Source of the DNA: Toxoplasma gondii ME49 | Lineage: Eukaryota > Apicomplexa > Conoidasida > Eucoccidiorida > Sarcocystidae | Assembly (NCBI RefSeq): GCF_000006565.2 | Contig: NC_031475.1 | Location: 4,230,522-4,294,521 of the forward strand | DNA length: 64,000 nucleotides | Direction of reading: 5' to 3' | Shown: in pieces, positions 25,671 through 38,023 of the stretch | Layout of the letters: each line of letters starts with the position of its first letter | Position numbering within the stretch: position 1 is the stretch's first letter | The notes under the pieces: model-generated | Databases searched by the model: none | What the model saw: the letters and a program-made list of their open reading frames with translations, nothing else | Told to the model about the DNA's origin: nothing | Program-made: the position numbers and the translations under genes

Positions 25671-28600
25671 ATGCTTCGTCAATCTTGTTTTATGACTCCG
25701 TCATTGCGGAGGCTTTTCTTCGCGCTTCCTAAAACAGCCGGCTGTCGAGGCGTTTTTCCATTCGAACAAATATATCGGGCGACGACGCTTCCACGTTCGC
25801 GTTCCCCCGCACAAGAGTGTGCATTCTGCAAGCAAGCAGTGCCTCCCATATTTCCTTGTTCTGGTTCTAATCGGTCTTTCGCATCCTTTGCGCTTCGTCG
25901 TCGAAGGGACTTACCAGTCTGTCTTTCTGAAAGACGGGGATTTGTGCAAGGTGGTTGCATACAGGACTTCCGGCGAAGAGCCTCCATAGAAACGCAAGGC
26001 AACAGCAACAGCTGTTTCCATGGCCTTGTTGGCCACGCTTCTGTAGAGGTTGAAAGACTGCAGACTCAACGCGATGTCGGCTCAGATACCCCAAAATATA
26101 GCATTCTGCCCGGCTATTTGAATCGCGGGCGACCAGAGCGCAAGGCCGAACAGGGCAGACAGATCGTCGTCAATAGAAGCCCTTTTGCCGCGCGGTTTAT
26201 GCCAGATTGTTTGCCGTTGAGATCATCTATATCCGCTCACGCTATCGACGGCAGTGGTTTTCTTCATGCGCCATCCACAGCAGGTCGATCCGTGGATACC
26301 GTCGTCGAATCGGGACGTTGGTTTCTTGTCCAGAACAGGCTCGTGCACGGCCAAGCAGGAGCGGCACTGCCTCTAGGCAAACCTCTTAGTATGGCCCGCC
26401 TTCTGCAAAAAAAAGAGCGGGGCGAGAAGATATCGATGGTGACGGTGCGTGAGTCCACTGCAGTTCAAGGCAATTGGCACAGTGTGGACTTTCTAGGCCG
26501 CTCCGTTAGTACTTTTGCCCACATGCACCACTGCCGGTATCAGTCTGCACAAAAGCGACTGGAAAGCACGACCATGTTCACCGTGTTATCCCGCGGAATT
26601 GTCGAGCTCGATCTCGGTACCGTTTCCGTGCCTACATTTCTGCCGCATTTGTCCGGTTGGTGTCGGCTTGCTTTCGGTGTTAGAAGCAGCAAAGACGGTT
26701 AGTGTCGAGTTGCGTGGATCTTTGTTCACGTTGAAGCTGGAAAAGGAGACGTGGATCGGGTGTCTACTCAGGAATCAGAACTGCTTTGAGCATGACTGCC
26801 GACGCCGCCCTATGTGTCTTCTGAGTCTCTCGTTTTGTTTTTCCGCGTTCCTAGCTTTCCATCAGTGTATATCGTTGCGGCTTCAATTGCGTGAAGTGTT
26901 TAGTCTCGTGCGATCACTTCTCTGTGTCGTTTGAATCTGTGTTGATATGTTTCGGATCCCAGTCTTACGACGTCAATACCGCCCGAATCCTTGACTCGGC
27001 CCTCATAGACATGCAGCTGGTGGGCGATTCCCTCGCAAATGTAATTCTAGGTGAGTAAGTCCTCGGTTCCTCCAACCACGAGTTTCCTCCTTCCCTTCGC
27101 CACCAGTCAGCTTGGAGGATCCTTAGAGTTATTCGTGAAGACGTCTTTTGGGTAAACTTCCAAACGTGACAGTTTTGCATGGACTGGACTCTGTGCCACC
27201 TCGAAAGCGCAACCGTGCATACGCTTCAGAAGCCATCGCTGGTCGCGTATTGCTGTTTAGTGTTGCCTCCTTGTTCTCATCAGGTTTGGACAGCACGGCA
27301 TTGGTGGATCTGGACACTATGATTCTTTTCTCCAAGCACGTCAAACAAGGTTCGTTTCTGATGGATTGTCCTCAGTACTTTCGAACCAGTGAATACTCTG
27401 TGTGTTTTGCAACAACGACGATATGTGCCTCTATCCGATAGGAAGATAGGATACGGCTCTGGGCTGTTCACCGAAGCGCCGCATCGCCACAGTACTGTTC
27501 AAACAAGACGTTTCGGAGTGGCGACGGATTTTCAGAAATTTCCACTGCTGCATGTTACAGTCTCGCTCACCTTTTTATTGCCGTCGTCAGAACCAGCGCA
27601 GTTGCAGTTTTTTTTCACGTGTTCGTGGCAAGACCTCCAGTTACTGATGTGGCAGAGCACCGACAAAGACCGAAACACTTCGACGCATGGACGAGTCTTT
27701 TAGTTTCATGGAAAATTCGCACCCAGACAACTCTAAGGCTGAGGAATCATGATCGTGCCGGTGCAAAGTAGCGAGGCCAGAGAACGTCTAGATATCCTCA
27801 GTTTTCTCGTGTGTCTGCAGCCTGCCAACGGTCGGTTGTCGTTTTCGACCTTCCGTACGGGTCGTATCACACGAAAGAGGCCGCTGTTGAGTCGGTCGTA
27901 CGGGTTGTAAAGCAAACTGGCATCACGGCGGTAAAGCTGGAAGGCTTTTGCCCAGAGATTGTGAAGGTGCGGCTCTGCATTGAAGCTGCCAGAACTGTCG
28001 CCTATAGCTACACAGGTTCCGCGGCTTTTGCATGCCGCGTCAGTGAGGCAGAAACACATAGTATGTAGTCTTCTCCAACCCCAGTAAATACGCAGTAACC
28101 ACTCTGCGAGCTTCCTTGAAAATGTAAAGAAAATGCTTCCCCTGCACGCACTATCGTGCTACCCGTTTAAGCGTCGGCCTTCTGAGGCACGGCGAGACGT
28201 TTTAGAGATCCCACGCGTTCTCACTTACCTCTCTGGCTAGTGTTGTTTTACAAGGAGATTTGACACAGGCCACTTTTCTCTGTGCCTAGCAGTGTTAGTT
28301 CGCCGTTTATGGTGAAGCTGACCGGTGTCTGGACTCGAATCAAAGATGTCCGCTGCTGTGTGGAGTCGACGCTGTCGTGATCTTGGCGATGCAGGTGACG
28401 GACCTGCTGGTGTTGCTCCTGTGCATGAACCCTCAGCGTGGCTGCCTTACCTCACCATTCACTGTCGCATTTTTCCTTTTCTCTGTTTCAGGCACTCCGA
28501 GACCATGTCAGCGTCATCTGCCACCTTGGCGTTCAACCTCAGACTGCCCAGTCCATGGACTCCCGAGGTACGCACTGAGCAAACAACTCGCTCTGTCAAG

Positions 28601-31600
28601 TGACATGTGCATGCAGCTGTAGAGGAGAGAGAGTTGATTTAAAGTCGTGCCAAAGTGAATGCCGCGCTACTGTCGTAAGTGTACTGCGTTGTGTTTGATA
28701 GAACAACAGCACACACGTTGCTTTACGTTTTTCCTCAGCCGCTGTGTCACCTGTGTCCACCTGAGTTCGGGTGGCGTACATCTTGTGGCTGCTGTGCCCG
28801 GTTCCCTTTCGTACTTAAATCGATAGTCCACTTCTTTGAATGCACGTGAGAATCGCGAAAATTAAGTTCCGCGAGGAGCTTTGCAATCACGTTCCTCCGC
28901 TTACCACGTGCTCTGTGCTTATATTGTCTGCAAACAGTGAGCTGCTGCGGCGGTCGTCAGTGTACACCGGCACACGTAGGTGACAGAGATATATTTCCGT
29001 GCTCATGAGATGTGCTCCATTTCTGCAACGAGTAAAAGGCAATGTGTTTTGGAGAAAGACAATTTGTAGTCGCCCTACTTTGCTACGTTTGGAATCTGGG
29101 GCCAATTGCGTCAAGTGACGTTTTCGAGCGTCCGGTGACAGTGCAGGACTTGTGATTGTGCTAGCGACTCCCGACGGCCCCGGCTCATGAAAGCACACCA
29201 CACGAAGCTTTGCCTGTTTGTCTCTGAAGGCAAGAATGCGCAAAGTGCTTTGGAGTTGCTTCGACAATCGCTGGCTCTGGAGGCCGCTGGTGAGTCCCCT
29301 CTTGTCACCGTGAGACTCAGGCTGTCGCCTACAATCGCTCAGAACCTTTCGCAGTCTGGACTCTTCAGGCTGCATGATTCCTTTTAAAGCTAAAGGTTGT
29401 CTCCAGTCAAAGCTCGAAAGCCAACTGTGTCACCTCACTATTACTACGAGCGATAACGGTAGTAATCCATGTACTGCACCTATACCATAACCGATGTTGA
29501 ACAGCCTTAATGGCGTAGGGTATCGAAAGCCCACACTTGTAACTGTACAACAGAGGTGACAAACTCAAACTCTGGCCGCTTCCAGCACTTGCGGCTGTGG
29601 CGTGTCTCAGGCTGCCAAATGATCGTGCTGGAGAAAGTCTGCTCTGAGGTCGCTGAGGTCATCACAGCCAAACTCAAAATTCCTACTATTGGTGTTGGCT
29701 CAGGTATGACGAGAAGTCATCGAACCATTCATTTGTGTCGTGGATTCGTTCGTATAAATATCTCATGGTCGTTTTCTAATGGCGATCTCTGGACTGTAGC
29801 TCGGTGTCCAAGCTGTCCTCGCGGCCGTCGGCGGCTTTTTTTTTCCGCCTGGTGGAACGTCACACGCAGAAGCTGTAGAACGTGCTGTATTGTTCACACT
29901 ATGTGAAAGGAGTGTGTCGAGAGCTGGTGGCCTTTTAACTGTTGCACATGTGGAAGATTCTTGTGTAAGTGGGTGGACTGCAAACGGACACCGGCAGAAA
30001 ACGACACCGTTTGTTCTCAACACTGAATTGCATTGTTGTCTCGGGCGTGTGTTTGAACTTACAGTGGCGTCACATCGCTCGGAAGAGCGGCTCGCGTGTG
30101 GTTACAACTGAAGTTTCGTCCTGAGCGTAAATCGGAAGCATTTCAGTGGTCTGTGGTAGAACCGTAGCACAGTCCTGTACAATTTAACCGGCTAATTGGC
30201 ACTTGGTTTGATATGTTCTGTGTGCATTCTGCTTGCAGGCCCGAGCTGTGACGGCCAGGTTCTTGTGTTCCACGACATGTGCGGTTTGGCTCCAGTGGGT
30301 CCGAAATTCAAGTTCGTCAAGCAGTATGCGAATGTCCATCCTGACCTTCAGGCTGCGGCGAATCAGTTCCGCAGAGATGTGGAAAAGAGCGTGTTTCCAG
30401 CTATCGAACACTCCTTCTTCATGATACCGACAGAGCGTGCAAAGTTTTACGCTCGCATCGATGAAGGTCTCGATGTACAGCTCGGGGGCGAGACGAGGAG
30501 CGCGGCCACCAGCTCTCAGGAACGCGAAAGAGATCAAGGTGAGGCAAGCATCAACACACTGCTGCAATGCATTGATTCATCGCATCAGAGTTCTGCAGTG
30601 TTGGATCTCGGATCACTTCTGCAGAGACAGCATACCACGGAGCAGTTCCCAGTGCTTCGCACAGGGCTCCCTTCTGTGTTTTCCCTATCCTCCGTCCTAC
30701 TAGAGTTCTTAGTACCTGGAAATCATCATGTGCCGAGACACTTCACGAGAAGGCGGTTTCGCCCTTTATGCACAGTTGAACTCTACTGGAGGGTCGCGGC
30801 TCTGTTGTATCGTTTTTGTTTGCCAGCCGGTCTAAAATTTGGTGTCTTTTTGCTGCGTCAGGAGCGATGTGTTTAGTTTATATGTGCGCGTTTTCATATG
30901 TACTTCCACTGGAAGCTTGTCTTTCTCGTTTGCTGACAGGCCTGCCAACACCGTCCATTGTCCGCGGGTGGGTAGCTGCGGGTCTGGTGAATAAGCCAGG
31001 TTCCAGTTCGACGAATGCCGCTCGACTCGCGTCTACCCCACTTCGTTCCTCTGAAGATGAACAGGCATGCCAGCCTATGCTTCAAGGGGGTTCACAGGCT
31101 CTTCCACAAGAGACCACGGGCACAGACCTCAAGCGCGTGTGTGTTCGAGGTGGCGGGGCCATGGGCCAGCTGGTAGCTTGGAAACTCGCGAGCGTTCCTG
31201 GACTGGAGGTCGTCATCGCGACGCACCGGCAGGAGTTGAAGGAAGCTGTCGATCGACAGGGGAACCTGCTGCTCATCGAGAAGTCCCCAAACGGAACACA
31301 GGGGTCCGATGCTTACGGCGACATCGAAGGGAGACCTGTGAGAGTCGTCGTCATGGGAGAAGGCCTAGACAAAGTTGAGAAGCTTGACGAGGAACCGTTT
31401 GACGCGGTTATAATTTGCACCCAGTCCTGGCAGACTGCCGAAGCAGGTGAGGGAGCTGAGAGCACGTCTCAGGCATCCGGAGTAGCAGAAATGCCTGCCA
31501 CGCAGTGTGTCAGAGTTACGTGAATGGCAATGGCGCAGTAAGAGAGAGCTTTGGTTTGCCAAGCGGAAAGCCTACGGAGCGTACCTGGCTCTTCCTAGTT

Positions 31601-34600
31601 CGAGCAGACTGTGCTTCACATGCATTTCGCTAGTTTCTGCCGCGTCACTCCTCGAGGTGGCCTTTGTCGATTGCCTCATGCTGCTTCGTGCCTAGGCGCC
31701 TTTGCACTGGCTAACCTGAAGCCAGACGGAATCGTTGCGACAGTGCAGAACGGGCTGGAAGCCCCACGAATTCTGCGCGGCATCTTTGGTGACGCCTTGG
31801 CCTCTCGGCCAAATGCACCCTCTCGTTCCACCCAGGCACGGGCATGTTCAACGCCAAGCGAGCAGTGCGGGGTTTCATCCCTGCCAGGAGACAGTGGGAA
31901 GGAGGAACTGTCCGGAACTGCCGGCTCTCCTTCTCTTGTATTTGCTCCCACATCTTACGGCGCCCTAGAACAGGTGAGGTGAAAGGAAAGACACTTCCAC
32001 ACAGGGTAATGGAGACGCACCATCCCTACGTTTCGCAGAACGTCAAATCGTGTCCTTGCGTCTGCTTGATAGCTGCTTGATGGCTTTTGCCTTCAAGGGC
32101 GTTGTTTCGGCCGATCGGGTACAAAGAGTGTCGTGGTGGTGCAACAGAGCAACGGACGCAGTCTGCCGAGGTCCGCGGTAGCGCCGCAGAGTTACACGTG
32201 GATCCATTTGTTTTCAACCATTGCTTTTGTTATACTCTTTTCCCTCTTATGAATCGGCGACAGCTGACTTTCCCTGACGCGCATGCATGCGTTCTGGGAG
32301 TTACACTTCCTCGTCGAAGTATTCTTCGAAAGCGCGTGCAACATCAAACAAGGATTTGGTACGTGAGACTGAGAAAACACCGCTCACGATTCCTCCAGAG
32401 GGTTTTCTCGAAAGGCTAGAGCGGGGTGGCTTGTGCGAAAAGCACATTTGTTCGAACAGAATGCACTTCAGTCTGGAACCAGTTTCGTTCGGGGGTCACA
32501 CACTTGATCCGATGACCTCCGGGGAACTGTGCCTCAGGCCGCAGGACACGTGCTGCTGACCGGCGAAGGGCAGATCCGCCTGGGTCTGTCATCACCAAAC
32601 GAAAGGAGCACCGCATTGTCCAGCCTTTCCGCTTTGCTCAGACGCGCAGGTGAGTGACATCGTCACATCTGGTAAGGTGTTTGTCTACCAGGCATTATAG
32701 TACCTAGGATACTGAATATGACTCCAGTTATGAGATACAGACAACCAAGTTCTTTATGATTGCTGTACACCACCCCACTGGACTGCTTAAGACAGCTAAA
32801 AGTGTTGGATGTCAATATCCTACGACATTAAGGTTACTCCACATCGGTTATGTTATAGGCGTAATATATGGATTACTGTTATCACTCGTATTAACCGCGA
32901 GAGAAAACTACTACTCAGATGCTAGTCTGATCAGTACCATCGTACTGGGAGTAATCTTCTCGGAGACAGGATTATCTGGAAGCTTTCTCTGGGGAGTCAG
33001 CTTTTAGCTGCCATGCCACACCTTTGGAGAACTGCCTCTCGGCGTCCTGGCGTGACATGTGCCTGTTTGTATATTTACCCAACACAGTGGCTGAGCGAAT
33101 CCACTCACACCTGCGGCGGGGAAGGAGGAGGAACATCGCTGTCACGGTTGACTCCAGAGGGACATTGCTCGCGATGACAGCAGTTTCAGATGGGTCGTAA
33201 TTTCCTTGTCAATGGCGCCACGGGACACCTCTTTAGAAAGACTCTGTGCAGCACCCGGGCCTTGCGTGTTGCGAATGAGAGCGGTCTCTGTATGCGGAGC
33301 GGCAGCCGTATTGGTTGTGATATATGTAGAATTCATGCTGTGCCGAGCAGGAGTGTGGCTAACGGAGAAGGCAGCAACAGAGTGGACAGATGGATCAGTG
33401 GCTGCTTCTGTTTTTGTTTGCGTTGTTTTGGGTAGGCACTGACGTTATGGAGGAAGACCCATTCGATGTGCAGGTGGCTATCTGGCAGAAAGCCTCAGTC
33501 AGCTGCTACGTCAATGCCGTCACAGCCATTCTAGGATGCCGTAACGGCGATGTGGCGCACCCGCTACTGGAGCCACTGAGGTCAGGTTTCAATCTGGATA
33601 TGCTTGGAAAGCAGCAACGGCTGTAGTGTATCTGGCTACTTCAGAGTGCATCAGGCTCCAACACACGCATATGCGAGGATTGCGGTTCCGGTTGCCTCGA
33701 AGACGTGGTATAGGAAAACACTTTTGCGTCGACAGAGATGCGGGAGTGCCGATGCAGTGGGTAGTCGCACCTCACGGTGCTTCCCGAGCGTCACTGGCTC
33801 TATGTTCTGCTCCCGTGGATGGCGATTTCGGTGGACAACGGCGTTCCCTTGGATTTCGGGGTTTTCAGAAAACCCACTGGGCATCAGTTAGGGGAAACTT
33901 GGGGAATCAGACGCATCGTGGGGTCAAACTGAAGAATCTGCAGGCGAAACAGAGAGCTCTGGCCCACTTGGTTTCACGTGGTCAGAAGCGGTCTGGTCTC
34001 CTTGCTGAACGAGGTGGTCGGCAGAGCTCAGGTGCACCACCATGAGCTGCTACGTTTCCCTCTGTTTCTGAGAGACAAACAACTGAAGGCACTCTCCCGG
34101 AAGACTAGGGACTCTTTCGCGTAAACGAAAAGGTGAAGGAATACAGCCAGCTGTCGAAGCCTCAGATGCCACATGGTTCGGAGTTTAGGGTTCAGAAGTT
34201 GCGGCTGAGCTCGATCATGCGGCTCTTCTGTGTGGCTGGTTTCAGGCGGCGCATTGTCGAGGAGGTGGTCTCTGTCGCTCGAGCTCAAGGAATTCCCGTT
34301 GACTTCGTGAGAGTTCTCTGCATTCGCCCTTTTTTGGCGGGATGTGTTTCTCTTTGGTCAACCGAATCGATTGACTTTCTCGTGACTGCAGGCGTCCCCG
34401 TCACTGATGGAGGGCGAGAGTGTCGTGCGAATGTGGCGCATGCATGTTTTTGGCCGTTAAGTTTCTCGTTGCTCGATGTGTTTGAAGCTGGTCGGTGACA
34501 GGCGTAAGCGCGAGCCAGCTTCCTTTCTCAGACAGCTACGTATGGGACACTGTTCAACAGTCGCCCAGGTGCAACACTGAATATGGGTCTGTGTCCATAC

Positions 34601-35490
34601 TGTTGACCCTGCATGCGTTCCCACGGATTGTTAGATAGTTCGAAGGAAGTCCGTGGGTTTCTTTCCGTGTGCCTGTGTGTTGACAGGAGGCTACGGATCA
34701 GCTGGTTGTCGATGGGATTCAGAAGACAGCCAGAAATTTCTCGTCCATGCTTGTGGACGTCCAGAAACGAAGGCAGACAGAAATCGATGGCATCAACGGT
34801 GAAGGTAGGCGTTGGGGCGGTTTCGTCGCTGTATTTCATCTCTACATGCCCGCGGATGTTGAGCTAAGTGAACACTGTGGCAACAATTATGATGGAGACC
34901 GACCATGATCTGTCATATGGCAGTGCTATTGTAGAGTTCGCCTTCGAATGACGCAGAGAGAGATTCTATGTGAACCGTAGTGTCACTTTTGAGGTTATTG
35001 GGATCACAAAGGCTGAGGATCATCTGTACCGCACCTCGCCTGCTGCTGTACCCTTACTGGTCTGAACACCATTATTTAGTGCAAGAACGTCTAGCAACTC
35101 AGAAATGGGTGGCTGTCGACGCATTGGTCTGTCTACAGGAAGGGGGTTACGGCGCTCGCACGGGAAAAAGAGCCACGGAAACGTTTTAAGTTCGCTGACA
35201 TAGGGAGCACTTGCTATTCAAAAGCGGGCACTCTAGACTCTGTCCTCCTGTGTAGCACCAGATGATGGTGCTTGGTCTCATCCTTTCAGCTCGGTCAACT
35301 TGCGAACGAGAAAGGAATCCTATTCATACCGTTAAAAAATCAGTTCTTCAACCGGTGTAGGCAGTTGTCACGATGCTTGTCCGATCTGTTCAGTCGTAAA
35401 AATGGGCCGAAAGGTTGGCGTGCCTACCCCGGCGACAGAGACTCTTATGAATCTCGTCAAGTTCATCACCGAGCGATAGCTTCTCAATGA
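25671..35490 (+). CDS. Bifunctional ketopantoate hydroxymethyltransferase / ketopantoate reductase (PanB-PanE fusion)
   Basis: Two consecutive steps of pantothenate synthesis in one chain: ketoisovalerate to ketopantoate (PanB), then to pantoate with NADPH (PanE). Exons: 25671-26444, 26963-27050, 27284-27349, 27821-27966, 28492-28567, 29230-29289, 29611-29703, 30239-30538, 30940-31446, 31696-31973, 32538-32649, 33436-33580, 34246-34306, 34392-about 34424, 34687-34804, last coding exon near 35290-35490. About 1000 aa. The N-terminal 250 residues are an Arg-rich, acid-poor extension that could be a mitochondrial presequence. PanB residues are present: LVGDS and FDLPYGSY metal aspartates, KLEGF, ICHLG and the catalytic Glu in IVLEKV. 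PanE shows GGGAMG, NGLEAP, Lys in IWQKAS and TEIDGING. Phase does not close between 34804 and 35290, so a tiny exon is probably missing there. Two introns contain cox3 fragments. Confidence 0.93.
29431..29550 (-). pseudogene. Nuclear copy of mitochondrial cox3 fragment (copy B)
   Basis: Read on the minus strand, this intronic stretch closely matches the copy at 32740-33008. CCTACGCCATTAAGGCTG here aligns with CCTACGACATTAAGGTTA, and CATCGGTTATGGTATAGG aligns with CATCGGTTATGTTATAGG, with one three-base insertion further on. It lies between the sixth and seventh exons of the PanB-PanE gene, in antisense orientation to it. Confidence 0.72.
32740..33008 (+). pseudogene. Nuclear copy of mitochondrial cox3 fragment (copy C, 84-codon open frame)
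   Basis: An AT-rich island in the PanB-PanE intron between 32649 and 33436. The plus-strand frame from 32756 to a stop at 33007 reads without interruption. It carries PTTLRLLHIG, LSLVLTARE, YYSDASLI and FSETG followed by FLWG, which is the order and spacing expected of the central part of apicomplexan cytochrome oxidase subunit III. It is multi-hydrophobic. It cannot be an exon of the surrounding gene, because the flanking exons join in phase without it. A further hydrophobic frame at 33206-33440 might be a more decayed continuation. Confidence 0.78.
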
Positions 35491-38023
35491 CTCGCCCGCA
35501 GCGTGATTGTCGCCACTCAAACAGGAGCAGAAAACACAGAAGCTACTTCACACAACGACCGCGTAAATGGCGCAGTGTCAGTGTGCTTCGCTCTTTTTCC
35601 TGTCGAATAGTGCAAAAGCAAATATGTGCGCATATCCATTTTTCCGCTACTGTGTGTTCCCCAATGTCTTCGTGGCATGCATGTGAAAGGGGACCAGTCC
35701 GTGCTCAGTTACGGGGATAAATACAGGTGAAGAATACTACTCGAAAGCTCACCGGTTCCACGGAAACAAATACAGGAGTGAGGACCCATGGGCTCCTCAC
35801 AACTACATCGTCGTGCTGGTTGGCGGACACACAATGGGTGGTCAGGTGGTGACGTGTGAATGACCATTCTGATGTGAGGCTTCACGACTCCACCAGCATT
35901 TTTCAATTTTGCTTTGATGTCTGTGTCATTGCTCCAGTCCGTGTTGTGCATGTCCTCGTAGCTCTTCATCCTGCCCAAAGTTGCAGGAGAGGATCATCCG
36001 GTGTACTTAACGCGCGCTGTAGACACTCACGTGTGGTCTACCGGCGCCCGCAGCAATGCCCTGCGTTTTCGTCGAACGAGAAACCCGATATCCTGTTCCA
36101 GAAGTTTCTGGACCAAATCACACTCCTCTCAAAGTATCGGCGAAATCTCCTCTACGGCAGGCTCTATTATAAGGAACGTACACACACAAATCTATCTTTT
36201 AACGCAACAGTTTCAAGGCATGGTAGCTCCGCATTCTGACGCCAAGAAATACAGGACGTGTACGACCGGCTATGAATATTCGGCACTATGGCACGCCCGG
36301 AGAACATGGAAACACAACTGTGCATTTACAATACACAGTTGAAAACGCATCTGCATGCCTCCTGCACTTCATGCTTCACATGCATACGAGCGCGTGCTGT
36401 CTTTCCAGACAGGATACGCGAGCTCAATGCGACCATGGCCCTTGCTTGATTCTTGAAAACTGTACTTGTTACTCTTCATGCATAACACCATTCGCATGTC
36501 GCGGCCTTCAGCTGGGCTGTTGCCGACGAGACTGGTGCCCGTCATGTTCCGGTTCAGGTGCTTGCTCCTGCCTGGAGATGTGTCTATCCGTTTCTGCACG
36601 TCCTACCTGATCTCGAGATTATATGTCAGCCACTACACCTGAACTGTTATACACGTCTACGAATATTCTGCATGCACAGAATGGAAGCGCGATTTGGTAG
36701 GTCATCCCCCGGTTTGACTTGTTCTCGAATATCTAGATGAGTGTCACTCGATCACATGCGCCGCAGTTTTGTTTCGCACTGTGTTCTCGTATACTAAAAG
36801 TGTCGCAAATATGTCAGGTGTTGCTTTCGGTGCCTATTAAGTAGTTTACTGCCACAGTTGAGTGAGAATCAAACTAGGCGATTAATGACAGCTGCTCCAA
36901 GAGTAACAGAGCAATCTTGGATCACCGGTGACCAGAAGCTGTCGTGACAGAGCGCTCTTGTCTACCCCGGAGTACCAGGCGGTCCTGGTGGTGTAGACTT
37001 CCGCTAAAGGCGCTAATGTGCAGAAGGGTCCGACAGGTTGGATAGCACACACCATTCCCAAATGAAATCTCATCGGTCGCGTGTCAGGTGACGTCTACAC
37101 AGATGTCGCTTGACACAAATTGTGTGTATACTGAGATTACACAAACACCACCAAAGCAAGGTATCCAGTGGACAACTCAGAGTGTACAGCGTTCTATGCA
37201 GCTGGTACATGATCTAAATATTTAATTATACGAACGGTGACAATACGCTGCACCCCTTTGGTCATTTTGCGGCTTGCAGCGCAGAGCACTGCGAATGAGA
37301 CAGTAGAAGTGCGACAGTGAAACGCCTTTGGCTCGGGGGGATCCCGTAGCCGAAAGATATACAATTAATATGCTGACTGGGATTCACGATTGTGCGAATC
37401 TTACTCTAGTGCCCAACTCTGTGTGTTGGCAAATGAGGGAAGAAAAGTCGCCCTCCAGCATAACCATTCGACCAATCGGCGGTGCATGCACGGACTGGAC
37501 CCAGCGAGTTGTACAGAGCTGGTCGCTGGAAAGATGCTAAGAAGGCAGAAAAGAGCTGAGATTTTCTGGCTAACACCGCCACTCGAGAGTCGTCACAGGA
37601 TGCCAGTTCCGAGCATTTCCAAGCCTGGGCAGGCACGAATTGTCTGTTTTGCGTCATCTTCCACCATCTGTCCTGCAGACGGGTCGCGGTAACGTCCAGT
37701 TTGTCTTTGAGACCATCTCACGATTCCATTGACGAGTACGAGGCCGTTACAACCTTTCGAAGCGCAGCCTGGCGTCCTCAGAACTCAGGGGTTCGGAGCT
37801 CTCTCCCGTTTCGCGCGTCCCCTTAATTTTCCACTTCCCTCGGTGTGTGCAGAGGACGCAACCCGCTCTTTGTCGCGTCTCTGTTCCTTCCTGTGGTTGT
37901 TCGGGACGGGGAAAGTCTCGTAAAATATTTCTTCTTCATAACCAAGTGCTTCGATTCCGCCAGAACCTCTGGCAGAGTTGCACTGTCCACTAATCTACTC
38001 TTGCCCGTTCAAAACTCTTCACC
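35491..38023. other. Intergenic region between PanB-PanE and REEP genes
   Basis: Contains the 3' untranslated region of the fusion gene and, next to 38024, the promoter of the REEP gene. No exon with family resemblance was found on either strand, and no tandem repeat or RNA gene was evident. Confidence 0.5.
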
